Assembly (NCBI RefSeq): GCF_004000765.1
Contig: NZ_BILW01000019.1
Span: 62,001 to 126,000 of the forward strand
Length of the DNA stretch: 64,000 nt
Source of the DNA: Paenibacillus chondroitinus NBRC 15376
Lineage (GTDB): Bacteria; Bacillota; Bacilli; Paenibacillales; NBRC-103111
Direction of reading: 5' to 3'
Program-made: the position numbers and the translations under genes
The notes under the pieces: model-generated
The model's input: only the letters and a program-made list of their open reading frames with translations
Database searches by the model: none
Told to the model about the DNA's origin: nothing
Shown: piece after piece, positions 54,401-61,950 of the stretch
Numbering within the stretch: position 1 is the first letter of the stretch
How the letters are laid out: each line of letters begins with the position of its first letter

Positions 54401-54452
54401 TGACCAATGACATCAAGGACGACATAGCTTTACGATGCATTTTGCTTAACAT
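48474..54452 (-). CDS. SLH-anchored transcobalamin-like surface protein (DUF4430 and alpha/alpha-barrel modules), B12-riboswitch controlled
   Basis: 1992-residue exported protein with a signal peptide (cleavage near IFAAN, about 36). Order: DUF4430-like domain (about 38-155), a second (about 250-390), a spacer helix region, then two copies of Ig-like domain plus (alpha/alpha) terpenoid-cyclase-type barrel (about 461-850 and 859-1247), a ZU5-like domain (about 1270-1450), a clear DUF4430 domain (about 1474-1587, SGWMYNVNGDYPNFGASKYT), a second ZU5-like domain (about 1590-1795) and three SLH repeats (about 1800-1980) that bind the cell wall. An alpha barrel plus a DUF4430-type beta domain is the architecture of transcobalamin/intrinsic factor. 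Together with the cobalamin riboswitch upstream this suggests capture of B12 at the cell surface (inference). The ribosome site (AAAGG) is only one base from the first ATG; the ATG at residue 5 is possible. Confidence 0.85.
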   Translation of the reverse strand: MLSKMHRKAMSSLMSLVMVLSVLFTAIAPANPIFAANQGPVSVGLHIEGPQGLIHEGVAEGSNALEALQADLRQAQIQLDITNSAYGPYVSGINGIHAGLYNGYDGWNFAVKRQGQWIIPAVGMDQFELESNDQVSVYYGDFNTQLVQSISIQPGDVKANQPFSVTVTKSTYDWSSNQLINSPASGVKVTVGGTAVVTNPNGIAAFDKGVSAGNYSLEVTDYQATAAPGIVRATQPLTVNTAPAIPVGNLTLSVEKFTLGQGYSKEPVKVPFYEGENGAAVLTRVLGEDNIQHTGSTEERFYLSKVKDASSQVNVPNYIKEQMDADGVQLGTKNNEQWLGEFDYTPMSGWMYAVNNVFPSVGMSDYIPHDGDVVRTQFTVYGFGASLGGDEWSPGFIQTANKDALTARIAEINSDPNKAAILSNAVVKSLYDQAYSLLTNMESKQEDVDSALASLNGNVKPTLKVTGLTDKQEVSQANISFNVEATDNTSSVITPEVKLNGTVISKTAGAYNAVLNLGVNTIAITAKGVFGNTAEQIFTITYKASAASNAKEQLNKNLAYILKTVDKPKFGTGGGEWSVLSLARANYSVPDGYYQSYYDNVVSTVKDKMIANAGVLDKSKGTEHSRVILGLTSIGKEPKDVGGYDLLQALSDYDYVIKQGMNGPIFALLAFDSKNYAIPSAAEGKVQTTRDKLIKYLIDGESNKGNADQGGWGLSPGGKPDVDITGMTMQALAPYAQSNEDVKAAIARAVNWLSKSQNSEGSYTSFGSTSSESLSQVVTALSAVGIDSRSDTRFIKNGNSALDALMSFAVADGGFKHVKTGKVDAMATDQGTYALVAYDRFVNGSNRLYDMTDVDTEKPTITVTGLTNNQEVSEPNLSFSVSVTDNSAEVIAPEVKLNGTVTPKVADKYSVVLNVGANTITVTATDSSGNSAEQSFTITYKVSSVSNPKQLLNKNLAYIVKTVDKPVFGTGDGDWSVLSLARANYSVPEGYYQFYYNNVEQEVKELMAENSGVLDKSKGTEHSRAILGLTSIGKNPREVAGYDLTQALSDYDYVIKQGINGPIFALIAFDTKKLNIPVVPAGKNQVTRKNLIDYILEKEVSKGTANAGGWALIPGKADVDITSMALQSLAPYYSTRPDVKSAGERAIAWLAKTQGSDGGFGESSESIAQVITALTALGIDPNTDERFIKNGKSALDALMSFAAEDGGFKHIKSGAVDGMATDQGTYALVAYDRFVNGNNRLYDMTDVVDVPTPGDNELPLPSGDQPKIVIPSDNKDYIIPVTSADANKELTIEIPSNSNSKIQVNLPSNSSLPHIAAVKGNISMVIPKGAQIVSGDSSGLELITTNDAASSALKDKINTIIANGKKLDTVHQAITLGGTNRVEFNQFVTLTFTGMQGKEAAFIENGTPHAIQKFASDEAGQASGNNEYAYDSGNDLIVKTKHFTDFIAYASSTVEIPPIGGGGGGGIPQPTKHATISVDKRTISKGDVISATSVELQSGDTAWSLLKRALDSRGISYEYEWSEKYDSVYVQSIAGDGEFDHGSNSGWMYNVNGDYPNFGASKYTLQDGDSLQWRYTTNLGEDLGQKYTGDPVQTGKSSDKKTVIDVPATITENYNVNITKELKDKELITINIPNVKAKVILNLDEVKDNIPMITAIKGDITVSINKGTVLKSGEPSVELLTSLNTDDTNLQNLVKGSLKSAKTKIVKLAYAFAMGNADQSVIFDKPLTFVIKGAKDQSVGFIEGNTFTPIEVYESDAKGAEATKGNEKITYAFVKDKDLIIKTNHFTNFVSYSVSQQETVKPFDLKNLYADTQLISNWAMEAITEASQKAFIDGSNGKFNPQATITRAEFTKILVSILGIDVKTSSIINFKDVSQKDWFYPYVNAAYKEGFITGFTNDQFNPDEKLTREQMAVIIVKALGIQAGGQTPAIEDLDQVSDWAKADVQTIMARQLMSGWDNRFQPSNEVTREMAAVVAMRAYHYKNDAQKETTQP
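50712..51878 (-). repeat. Internal tandem duplication, second unit (Ig + alpha/alpha barrel)
   Basis: Second copy of a unit of about 390 residues. It begins PTITVTGLTNNQEVS and ends NRLYDMTDV. Shared stretches with the first unit include LDKSKGTEHSR, ALSDYDYVIKQG, DGGFKH and MATDQGTYALVAYDRFVNG, and the similarity is visible in the DNA as well. Confidence 0.85.
51891..53072 (-). repeat. Internal tandem duplication, first unit (Ig + alpha/alpha barrel)
   Basis: First copy, from PTLKVTGLTDKQEVS to NRLYDMTDV. The two units start 1194 bases (398 codons) apart, so the duplication was in frame. Confidence 0.85.
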
Positions 54453-54493
54453 ACCTTTCTTAACACTCCTTCAATTTTGTTAAAAAGCAAAGC

Positions 54494-54525
54494 AAAAAAA
54501 GGCAAGCCCCAGAGTGGGGTTTGCC
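54494..54525 (-). terminator. Riboswitch-linked intrinsic terminator
   Basis: GGCAAACCCC/GGGGCTTGCC hairpin followed by a run of T on the minus strand, 42 bases before the start codon and about 100 bases after the cobalamin aptamer. Placed to stop transcription before the SLH gene when B12 is bound. Confidence 0.85.
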
Positions 54526-54623
54526 TTTGATTCCAACAAAAAAACAATATCCATATGCCAAAAAAAGGCATAGGAATGCTAACTAATTTCTCACCCCCCG
54601 GAGAAACAGTGCGACAAGCAAAA

Positions 54624-54811
54624 TAGGCAGGTATCCTGGCTCATGCATCCTCGTAAACTTTTCGCCTTCCCATCCCCTCAAGTGGGGACAGTGGCCTGAT
54701 AGAAAAGCAACTCCGCATTTACAGTGGCGGGACCGCGCAGGTGTTGCACCTGACTTCCCTTTTAAGCACTTTCGACTCTGTTATCGATTGTGCACCTTAT
54801 TTGCAATTATA
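54624..54811 (-). promoter_or_regulatory. Cobalamin (B12) riboswitch with promoter -10
   Basis: On the minus strand the conserved aptamer pieces occur in order: GGTGCAC near 54795, AAAAGGGAAGTCAGGTGCAA, the B12 box context GCGGTCCCGCCACTGTAAAT, a second GCCACTG, GGGAAGGC, and the closing GAGCCAGGATACCTGCC (to 54626). A TATAAT hexamer lies at 54806-54811, so the transcript would begin just before the aptamer. Followed by the terminator above, it should switch off the SLH-protein gene at high cobalamin. Confidence 0.93.
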
Positions 54812-54981
54812 TAGTTGTACTGCCCATACTAGCGTTTAATCATTTATTTGTCCAGTAGATTCATAGGTTGATAGAATAAAATGTAACTAAATGTTTGGTT
54901 ATTCATAAACTCAAACTGCTTCGGAATGGGATCTGCCAGAAATTTTAGGCTATGTTAAACCTTAATGTTGGTTTTTCCCCC

Positions 54982-55012
54982 AAAAAATACCGCCCTTTGA
55001 AAGGGCGGTTAA
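54982..55012 (-). terminator. Intrinsic terminator of the DinB-like gene
   Basis: Arms ACCGCCCTTT/AAAGGGCGGT followed by TTTTTT on the minus strand, just past the stop codon at 55018. Confidence 0.85.
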
Positions 55013-55017
55013 TTTAA

Positions 55018-55497
55018 CTATCGTTCTGAGTTTGGATTTTCTAAAGAATGCGAAATTTGCTTGAGATGGTGCTCCAAATGGTCAACATAGTCTTTAATAA
55101 TCCACTCTAATGTTACAATCTGTTCTTCGCCCAAATCACATGAATTCTGTAACTTATCTTCGGGAATTTTCGCAATAACAGTAGCTATCTGCTTATTCAA
55201 ACTCAACCATAAGTTTAAGATATGTTCAATTGGAAGGTTCTGATAATCCATAAGTTCTACCCAATGATTTTGGGCGTACTTAACCGCCGTGCAAGGCTGA
55301 ACTTCATATTGAGCGCTAACGAATCGGTGCAAATTGTTGAGAGCAGAGTCAGACAAGTGTCCTAATATTTCTTTTATTGACCATTTGTTAGGCTGCGTTC
55401 GCTCAGAAAGAGCGAGTTCGGATAAAGCATCTATTTTTGACGGTAATTCGGTAATCCAATGGTTTAGGCTTTCTAGTGTTGGTTTAATAGTTTTCAC
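55018..55497 (-). CDS. DinB-superfamily protein
   Basis: 159-residue cytoplasmic protein with the four-helix DinB/YfiT fold. The metal-ligand type histidines are visible in ILGHLSDSALNNLHR (about 45-60) and in DYVDHLEHHLKQI near residue 140. The family includes thiol-dependent metal enzymes, but the substrate here is unknown. The first start is GTG at 55497 with no clear ribosome site. It stands alone between the riboswitch region and proline dehydrogenase and ends in its own terminator. Confidence 0.8.
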   Translation of the reverse strand: MKTIKPTLESLNHWITELPSKIDALSELALSERTQPNKWSIKEILGHLSDSALNNLHRFVSAQYEVQPCTAVKYAQNHWVELMDYQNLPIEHILNLWLSLNKQIATVIAKIPEDKLQNSCDLGEEQIVTLEWIIKDYVDHLEHHLKQISHSLENPNSER

Positions 55498-55601
55498 TCC
55501 AATCTTGGTATACGCATTATAGCAAAATGTCGTACGTCTCCATTGTGCTTCATTCCTAGCGGACGTGAAGAATGCTATAACGAATCACACTCTCATTTTA
55601 G

Positions 55602-56561
55602 TTAGTAGTTGTTCTCCACTCCTTTCCCGCTTACTATATCGATGACTGCTTGATACAGATTAGGGGGATACTCCGCAATCCGGTGACATAGATACAAGTA
55701 CCATTCATGACCGTATGGAACATAGATCCTTATAGGATTGCCCTCACTGCGAATTCTGTTAGCCAGATCCGGGCGGATCCCGTACAACATTTCAAGCTCA
55801 GCTTGAGAGTTTGTTAACCAGCCTCTCTCTAATACGGCATTTATGATAACGTCGTCATGAGTAGCAATAGATACTTGATGGCCTTGCCGGATTGCAGCTT
55901 CAACTAACTCCAAATAACGCTCATTCAGTTCGGGCGATCGTACAATCGATAGATACGCCGACTCCTGATAAGCCCCTTTTACTATGCGGATCCGGCCAGG
56001 TGACGTTAACGCAGCCAAATCCTCCGGTGTTCTCGTAAGATGCGCTTGCAAGGTAATGCCAATACTGGAGCATTCAGCTGCGGCCCGCTTATAAACGGAT
56101 AAGATACCTTCGGTTTTTCCCGACTCCTCCATGCTGATAAACAATTCAATATTCGTACCTTCGGCTTGTTTTGCCATTTCCATCAAGTTGGAGTAAGCAA
56201 GAGAAGGACTTATCATTAATCCGATATGCGATAAATCGAACGACACCCGGCCCGGAACCCCAGACTGCTTCAATCCCTGAATAAGAGCTATCATCTCTGC
56301 CACGGCCTGTTCGCATTGTATGGCATCAGAGGTATTCTCACCAATATATTCAATAGAAAGAAAATAGCCTCTTCTCCATATCTTTTCTCCGGTTTCCAAT
56401 CCTTCCTGAAGGCTATCCCCGGCGATATACCTTAACGCTGCTTGACGCAAAATCCGGTTTACTTGCGGATTCTGCTCCACGTAATCCTTCAAATCCCTGC
56501 GACGCGCAATAGATTTTAAAGCTGTTGTTAATTGCTGCTCCAATTTCAAATGTTCATTCAT
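55602..56561 (-). CDS. Proline dehydrogenase
   Basis: FAD enzyme that oxidises L-proline to pyrroline-5-carboxylate. About 319 residues, the usual size of the monofunctional Gram-positive enzyme. Conserved barrel motifs are seen: LQAHLTRTP, RIVKGAYQES, ATHDD, EMLYGIRPD and the C-terminal RIYVPYGHEWYLYLCHRIAE. ATG at 56561 follows GGGAG at about 11 bases; GTG at 56573 is an alternative. No pyrroline-5-carboxylate dehydrogenase gene is in the window. The AraC-type gene 87 bases upstream on the same strand may be its regulator. Confidence 0.9.
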   Translation of the reverse strand: MNEHLKLEQQLTTALKSIARRRDLKDYVEQNPQVNRILRQAALRYIAGDSLQEGLETGEKIWRRGYFLSIEYIGENTSDAIQCEQAVAEMIALIQGLKQSGVPGRVSFDLSHIGLMISPSLAYSNLMEMAKQAEGTNIELFISMEESGKTEGILSVYKRAAAECSSIGITLQAHLTRTPEDLAALTSPGRIRIVKGAYQESAYLSIVRSPELNERYLELVEAAIRQGHQVSIATHDDVIINAVLERGWLTNSQAELEMLYGIRPDLANRIRSEGNPIRIYVPYGHEWYLYLCHRIAEYPPNLYQAVIDIVSGKGVENNY

Positions 56562-56647
56562 GCGGCATGCCACTCCCTTTTTCCGAATTGTGTTTATTGT
56601 AGGAGATAAAGGAGTGACGGTATTGTATAAAATTGCTCTTCAGCTAC

Positions 56648-57457
56648 TTAGGTATTTGCGTACTTTTGCGGGGGAACTCCTACAATCTTGCTGAACGTTC
56701 TCGAGAAATGGCTTTGGTCATAAAATCCCGCTTCTACCGCAATATCAGCAATTGGCCGCAGGTTCTTCGTAAGCTCTATCTTGGCATGATTAATCCGAAG
56801 CAGGTTCTGATAAGCATGGGGAGGCATATGGCTTGATTGCTTAAACAAGCGAATCAGATGGAACTTACTTATATCCGTAATCCTTTCCAGATCGTCCAAA
56901 GTGATCTTTTCTGTATAATTCTCATACAGGTATTCCTTTATCAAATTAACGTATTTACGATCTTGTCTGTTATTGCTGCCCTTATGCGCGAGGTCGGAAT
57001 CATTCCAGCTCACTACAGTCTGGATGAGCTCGATGAGCGAAATTTCAATTTCTAGCGGAGTACCTGCTCCCGTTAAGGATTTCATTGTCCGGTTGATGTG
57101 AATCCGGCAAGCCTTGTTCTTCCCCTCTTCCAGTAGAAAAGGAATATGAAGCCGGTCAAGCTCCTGCTGCTTCAGCCCCTGAAGCCAATCCTGCTTGATA
57201 AACAGCATCTTGTAGCTCCAATTAACCCCTTCTTTCGGATGGCAGGAATGAAGCATCATAGGGGGAAAGCTGATCATGCGGCCTTCCTCCACCCGGTGCA
57301 TGGTCCCGTCACACCACGCGTGGGTCTCCCCCGTATCGATCAATCCTATGGAATACTCCTCATGAAAATGCTTCTGATAGGCGAAATCACGCTTCCGGCA
57401 TAGTTTTGCTTCAAGAAACGGAAGTGCTTGGTCGCGGTAAAAGATGACATTCGGCAT
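56648..57457 (-). CDS. AraC-family transcriptional regulator with cupin sensor
   Basis: 269 residues: an N-terminal AraC-binding cupin (about 10-150, with HFHEEYSIGLIDTG and SFPPMMLHSCHP) and two C-terminal HTH motifs (ISKFHLIRLFKQSSH and DQSHFSRTFSKIVG). GAGGTG precedes the ATG. It is a one-component regulator, unlike the three phospho-regulators in the window. Proline dehydrogenase downstream is the likely target; the effector is unknown. Confidence 0.9.
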   Translation of the reverse strand: MPNVIFYRDQALPFLEAKLCRKRDFAYQKHFHEEYSIGLIDTGETHAWCDGTMHRVEEGRMISFPPMMLHSCHPKEGVNWSYKMLFIKQDWLQGLKQQELDRLHIPFLLEEGKNKACRIHINRTMKSLTGAGTPLEIEISLIELIQTVVSWNDSDLAHKGSNNRQDRKYVNLIKEYLYENYTEKITLDDLERITDISKFHLIRLFKQSSHMPPHAYQNLLRINHAKIELTKNLRPIADIAVEAGFYDQSHFSRTFSKIVGVPPQKYANT

Positions 57458-57521
57458 ATATATTGATCACCTCTTCATTCTAGAGATAGTATATTAACCC
57501 GCGGGCTTCATAGAGTCACCG

Positions 57522-58223
57522 TTAACACTCTCTGGCTCGCGATAAAATCCCATAAAGCTCATTAAGCTTCCGTATCTCATACGTCGGAACGATGCCGGTG
57601 TCGTTAGTCTGCCCCGCAGGATTAAACCAACAGGTGTCCAGACCGGCCAACTGCCCGCCTTTAATATCCGCGGTTAAGGAGTCGCCGATGATCAACGCAT
57701 GTTCCGCTTCAAAATCGAGAATCCGCGCAATCACGTAATCGAAAAACTCCTTCATCGGCTTCTGGTAGCCGGTGTCTTCCGAAACAAATATGTTTTTAAA
57801 AATCGGATGCAATCCTGAAGCCAGCAAACGCTTATATTGCGTCTTGGAAACGCCGTTCGTCACGACATACAAATCATATTTATGCTGCAGATCCGTTATC
57901 AACTCGAGCGCCCCTTCAATGAGCTGATGCCCCTCTTCCAAATAGGCGCGGTAGTTCTTTTCAAACAAGACGCCGTCCACCTCTTGTCCGTATTCCTTAA
58001 ACAGCTTCGAAAAACGGGTGTTCACGACCTCGTCGCGGCTTAATTTCCCTTCCTCAAAGGACTTCCAGAGTCCCAAATTTACCTTTTTGTAATGCGCCTC
58101 GATTTCATCGGTTAAGGGCATGTTTTGCCGTTCGAACAGCAAACGAAGCGCAGCCTTTTCGGCCGCGCCAAAGTCCAACAACGTATCGTCAACGTCAAAT
58201 AATAAAGTCCGGTATGTTTTCAA
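57522..58223 (-). CDS. HAD-superfamily nucleotidase (YjjG/YfnB type)
   Basis: 233-residue phosphatase of HAD subfamily IA. Motif I is FDVDDTLLDFGAAE (about 9), motif II VVTNGVSKTQ (about 115) and motif IV IIGDSLTADIKGG (about 175). YjjG/YfnB members remove phosphate from pyrimidine nucleotides, including non-canonical ones. The start is TTG at 58223, with AGGAG 8 bases before it. It closely follows the transporter gene at 58242, so it may be the last gene of that operon. Confidence 0.87.
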   Translation of the reverse strand: MKTYRTLLFDVDDTLLDFGAAEKAALRLLFERQNMPLTDEIEAHYKKVNLGLWKSFEEGKLSRDEVVNTRFSKLFKEYGQEVDGVLFEKNYRAYLEEGHQLIEGALELITDLQHKYDLYVVTNGVSKTQYKRLLASGLHPIFKNIFVSEDTGYQKPMKEFFDYVIARILDFEAEHALIIGDSLTADIKGGQLAGLDTCWFNPAGQTNDTGIVPTYEIRKLNELYGILSRAREC

Positions 58224-58241
58224 AATGATCGCTCCTATGTT

Positions 58242-58712
58242 CTAAATTGTCTTAGCTGCCGCTTGCCGATCTTCCCGATCGCCGCCTAGTTTAAACACAA
58301 GAATGCCGCCGACAATGACGAGCACGCCGATCAACTGCTTGAATGTAAAAGGAACTTGCGTCAGCCCTAACCAACCGAGCGTGTCCCATAGCAGCGCAAA
58401 CGCAAGCTGTGAGGTGAGAACGATCGAGATGGCATACGTGGGGCCAAGCCGCTTGATCCCCTGCACCATGCACACAACCACCCCAACGCCTATCAAACCG
58501 CTGAACCAGTACCAAGTCTGCATGGTCTGCAACGCAAACAGCTGCTTCCCTTCGAAAAGGAACCCGATTGTCATGGAAGCCAGAAATCCCAATCCTAATA
58601 CCAATGCAGTCGTTGCCCAAGTTCCTGCCCGTTCATTCACCATGCTGTTGAAAATATTCTGCAAGCCAACCAGAGATCCCGCCAGCAGCGCCAATAAAAA
58701 TCCTATAGCCAT
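58242..58712 (-). CDS. YdcZ-family (DUF606) DMT transporter 1
   Basis: 156-residue membrane protein with five hydrophobic segments, a half-size relative of drug/metabolite transporters. It starts MAIGFLLALLAGSLVGLQN, typical of the YdcZ family, and ends ILVFKLGG plus a short polar tail. AAGGAAGAGGAG precedes the ATG. It lies 24 bases after the Crp/Fnr gene. The second half-size copy at 59456 suggests that the two form a heterodimer. The substrate is unknown. Confidence 0.85.
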   Translation of the reverse strand: MAIGFLLALLAGSLVGLQNIFNSMVNERAGTWATTALVLGLGFLASMTIGFLFEGKQLFALQTMQTWYWFSGLIGVGVVVCMVQGIKRLGPTYAISIVLTSQLAFALLWDTLGWLGLTQVPFTFKQLIGVLVIVGGILVFKLGGDREDRQAAAKTI

Positions 58713-58736
58713 GATTTCTCCTCTTCCTTTTACCGA

Positions 58737-59435
58737 TTATTCATAAATATTATGACCCGCCAGCTGGCGCAGCCTTTCCTTGTTTTTAATAAGAATAAGA
58801 CTTTGCGTACGCTCCAGCAAACCCTCCGCACAGAGCTGAGCAATGACGCGATTCAAATGCCTATAGCTCGTTCCGATTAAGTTCGCCACGTCATTCAAGC
58901 TTGATGTGCGAATCTGCCCCTTGAATTGTGCATCGGATTCGTCGAAGGAGACGGCCAGCAAATAACCGGCCAATCGCACTTCCACCGGATGCAGCAGATT
59001 GAAGCTGAGCGTGTTGGATTTCACATAAAATTTTTGCGTGATGATATCCAGCATAAATTGCAGCAGAGGCGCATGGTCGCTTCCGTACTTTTTCAACCAA
59101 CGATGGTGGACACCGATCATATGAACAGGCGTTACGGCCTCGACCGTATTGATGATGTCACGCCCGCGGATATATTCGATATCCCCGATCAATTCAAGCG
59201 GCGTTTTGAAAGAAAGAATAAGCGCCCTTCCATCCGCCGAGGTGGTAAAGATTTTAATTTTCCCTTTGACAAGCACATACAGGTACAAAGCCGGATCGCC
59301 CTGGGAACAGATGTGTTCCCCTTGATCAAAGCTGTAAACCGTCAAATGCGGCAGAAGCGACTCCGGAAAAACGGACTCGAGTTGATACTTGCGCAAATAT
59401 TGGTGCAGATGCTCGCCGTCTTTTAACTCTCTCAT
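58737..59435 (-). CDS. Crp/Fnr-family transcriptional regulator
   Basis: 232 residues: a cyclic-nucleotide-binding-like beta barrel (about 20-130, GEHICSQGDPALYLYVLVKG), a dimer helix and a C-terminal winged helix (about 165-225, SLNDVANLIGTSYRHLNRVI). No Cys cluster for an iron-sulphur centre is visible, so it is not a classic FNR; overall it resembles YeiL-type regulators. It is placed between two YdcZ-type transporter genes and probably controls them; a palindrome upstream (59941-59956) is a candidate site. Confidence 0.87.
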   Translation of the reverse strand: MRELKDGEHLHQYLRKYQLESVFPESLLPHLTVYSFDQGEHICSQGDPALYLYVLVKGKIKIFTTSADGRALILSFKTPLELIGDIEYIRGRDIINTVEAVTPVHMIGVHHRWLKKYGSDHAPLLQFMLDIITQKFYVKSNTLSFNLLHPVEVRLAGYLLAVSFDESDAQFKGQIRTSSLNDVANLIGTSYRHLNRVIAQLCAEGLLERTQSLILIKNKERLRQLAGHNIYE

Positions 59436-59455
59436 GACTCGGCTTCACTCCTAAT

Positions 59456-59881
59456 TTAGAACCGCAGGATCGCCACGCCGGTGATCATCATCGCGATGCC
59501 AATGTATTGCGGCAACCCCATCTTCGTCTTGGCCACCCCGAACCATCCGTTCCGATCGACGAGAAAGGTCAAGCCCAACTGGGCAATCAGCACGAAAGCG
59601 ATCGTCAAAGTAACTCCGATGCGCTGAATCGACGTGACGTTGCTGGAAATGACGATAGCTGCGAAGGCGCCGCCCGTCAAATAGATCGGCTTTACTTGTT
59701 TAAACTTTTGCCATTTACCATCTCGGATAAACAGCAAGATCAACAAAGCCGCCGCGAACCCGGTAAACTGGGTGATCGTCGCCGCCTGCCAGGTGCCGAT
59801 ATCTTGGCTGATCCGGGCATTTGCCACACCCTGCAATGTAATAAAGGCCCCGCCTAAAAAAGCAGATAATATCCCAATCAT
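59456..59881 (-). CDS. YdcZ-family (DUF606) DMT transporter 2
   Basis: 141-residue membrane protein with about five hydrophobic segments. The start at 59881 (MIGILSAFLGGAF) follows GAGGAG at 7 bases; the longer frame (59896) includes the ribosome site itself. It has the same fold as the protein at 58242 but differs in sequence (NGWFGVAKTKMGLPQYIGIA near the C-terminus). First gene of the ydcZ-crp-ydcZ group. Confidence 0.85.
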   Translation of the reverse strand: MIGILSAFLGGAFITLQGVANARISQDIGTWQAATITQFTGFAAALLILLFIRDGKWQKFKQVKPIYLTGGAFAAIVISSNVTSIQRIGVTLTIAFVLIAQLGLTFLVDRNGWFGVAKTKMGLPQYIGIAMMITGVAILRF

Positions 59882-60207
59882 GTTCGCACTCCTCAATAAT
59901 GCTCTTTTCTTTCATTAAAAAATAAAACGACCCTATTGGGAAGGACATATGTCCTTGGCTTCTACCTATTGCGTTGTTTCCATAGCGAATCCTGACACCC
60001 TATATGCAAATTTGTAAGCAATACGTGTATATGAAAATTAATCCTTTCATAACAATTCGTTTTTGGGACTCCATATACAGTTACTTTTTAATTACAATAT
60101 TTTTTATATAATTAATTTTATCCATCTTTACAAATCTACAAATTGATAGATTCCATTTTATATTTCTTGTTGCCAAACAATACATCCAGATACTTTAATG
60201 AGTTCAC
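59882..60207. other. Intergenic region with a 16-bp palindrome
   Basis: AT-rich, 326 bases between the EAL-protein gene and the ydcZ operon. The only clear element is AAGGACATATGTCCTT (59941-59956), a perfect palindrome 60 bases before the ydcZ start, a candidate operator for the Crp/Fnr-type regulator. Nothing else could be recognised. Confidence 0.55.
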
Positions 60208-61950
60208 CTAAAATCTCTGTCTCCATTTCAAATTAACTGGTGTTATGATACGATTTGCGAGTAGTCTTAAAAAATCGTCTAAAACAACAGGCTTACTAAA
60301 TAAGTACCCTTGAACTTCATCACAATTTTGTTGTTTTACAAATGTTAATTGTTCCTTCGTTTCCACGCCTTCGGCTACTACTCTCATCCCTAACCCATGC
60401 GCTAAATGGATGATGGTTTTGACGATAGTAGCATTGGCTTGGTTGATGGTAACATCCTTGATAAAAGATTTATCAATCTTTAATACATCAACTTTGAATC
60501 GAGTTAGATATGCAAGAGAAGAATACCCCGTACCAAAATCATCTAAAGAAATTTTTATACCAAGTTTCTTTATCTCGGTTATCGTTGAGTCCACAAGTTC
60601 TTGGTTATCTAAAATGGATGTTTCTGTAATCTCTATTTCCAGCCATTTTCCTTCTAATTGTGTTTGTTCTAAAGTTTTCTTTATGGTACTAATAAAATTT
60701 TTTGATAAAAATCGGTGGGCAGAAACGTTTATCGAAATGGGTACGAGACTGATTCCTTGGTCTTGCCAAGATTTTAGTTGCCCACAGACTGCTCTTTCAA
60801 CCCATTCCGACAGGGGAGCGATTAATCCCGTCTCCTCCGCTAAAGGGATGAAATCTGCTGGAGCCACCATCCCCCACTCGGAATGATTCCAGCGAACAAG
60901 TGCCTCAGCTCTCAATATTCTGCCTGTTTTCGCACAGACTCGTGGTTGATAGTATACTTCTAAATGATTTTCTTCTATTGCTTTGCGTAGGTCTTTTTCA
61001 AGGGAAAATTTTTTAAAAGCTTCAATATCCATCACAGGATTAAAAAACTCATAACGATTTATGCTTTTTTGTTTAGCACTGTTAAGGGCTATATTCGCAT
61101 TTTTTAATAAGGAACTTGCATCTTTTCCGTGTTGTGGATACAAACAAATTCCTAAACTACATGTCAAATTAAGTTGATTATCATTTAGATAAAAAGGATA
61201 TTCTTCAATTGTTTTGATGATTTCTTGAGCCATTATTCCGACTGATTGAATGTCATTAAATTGTTCATGCAGCATTATGGTAAATTGATTTCCCCCTACA
61301 TGGGAAACGAATCCTTTTTGCCCTATATGTTGTATTAGCCGTGTTGAAAACTGTTTAATTAATTGATCTCCGATTATATATCCTAGTGTATCGGTAATAT
61401 ATTTAAACCGATCCAAATCTAAGGTGATGATGGCAAATGAGTACTGTTTTTGATGTGCCTCTCGTAACTGCTTACTCAATTTTTGTTCAAAGCACCTTCT
61501 ATTAGGTAAATCGGTTAAATAGTCATGATAAGCCATATGTTCAATAGTTTTTTCATAGTTTTTACGTTCTGAAACATTATTTACATAACCAATCAAGTCA
61601 CTATCTGATGGAAACAATCTAACTTCAAGCCATTCATTTGTTGGCTCATAATATTCTTCAAAAGTAATAGAGACTTGTTCTTCCATAGCTTTATGATAAT
61701 TTGTGTAGAATTTAGTATTAATGGATTCAGGCAAGGATTCCCATAAATTGTATCCAATGAGGTCTTCTTTCCTTCTTTGAACCCAATTCTCCATTGATTT
61801 ATTTAGATAAGAAATAGTCCAATCTTGATCTACAATAAAGAAACCATTGGTTATATTATCGAGAATGTTAACTGTTGGTGGTAGTAAGGAATCATTATTT
61901 ATACGATTTAAAGAATCTATCTTTAATTGCTTTGATTTAAATAAACCCAT
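60208..61950 (-). CDS. PAS-GGDEF-EAL protein, probable c-di-GMP phosphodiesterase
   Basis: 580-residue cytoplasmic signalling protein without membrane segments. A PAS domain (about 28-135) is followed by a GGDEF domain (about 140-300) whose active-site motif reads VGGNQF instead of GGDEF, so it is unlikely to make c-di-GMP. The EAL domain (about 315-565) keeps AEALVRW, the metal-binding SLDDFGTGYSS and EGVET, so phosphodiesterase activity is likely. AAGGGGA lies 8 bases before the ATG. The gene is clearly more AT-rich than its neighbours, which may indicate horizontal transfer. A hairpin with a T run sits 40 bases upstream. Confidence 0.92.
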   Translation of the reverse strand: MGLFKSKQLKIDSLNRINNDSLLPPTVNILDNITNGFFIVDQDWTISYLNKSMENWVQRRKEDLIGYNLWESLPESINTKFYTNYHKAMEEQVSITFEEYYEPTNEWLEVRLFPSDSDLIGYVNNVSERKNYEKTIEHMAYHDYLTDLPNRRCFEQKLSKQLREAHQKQYSFAIITLDLDRFKYITDTLGYIIGDQLIKQFSTRLIQHIGQKGFVSHVGGNQFTIMLHEQFNDIQSVGIMAQEIIKTIEEYPFYLNDNQLNLTCSLGICLYPQHGKDASSLLKNANIALNSAKQKSINRYEFFNPVMDIEAFKKFSLEKDLRKAIEENHLEVYYQPRVCAKTGRILRAEALVRWNHSEWGMVAPADFIPLAEETGLIAPLSEWVERAVCGQLKSWQDQGISLVPISINVSAHRFLSKNFISTIKKTLEQTQLEGKWLEIEITETSILDNQELVDSTITEIKKLGIKISLDDFGTGYSSLAYLTRFKVDVLKIDKSFIKDVTINQANATIVKTIIHLAHGLGMRVVAEGVETKEQLTFVKQQNCDEVQGYLFSKPVVLDDFLRLLANRIITPVNLKWRQRF

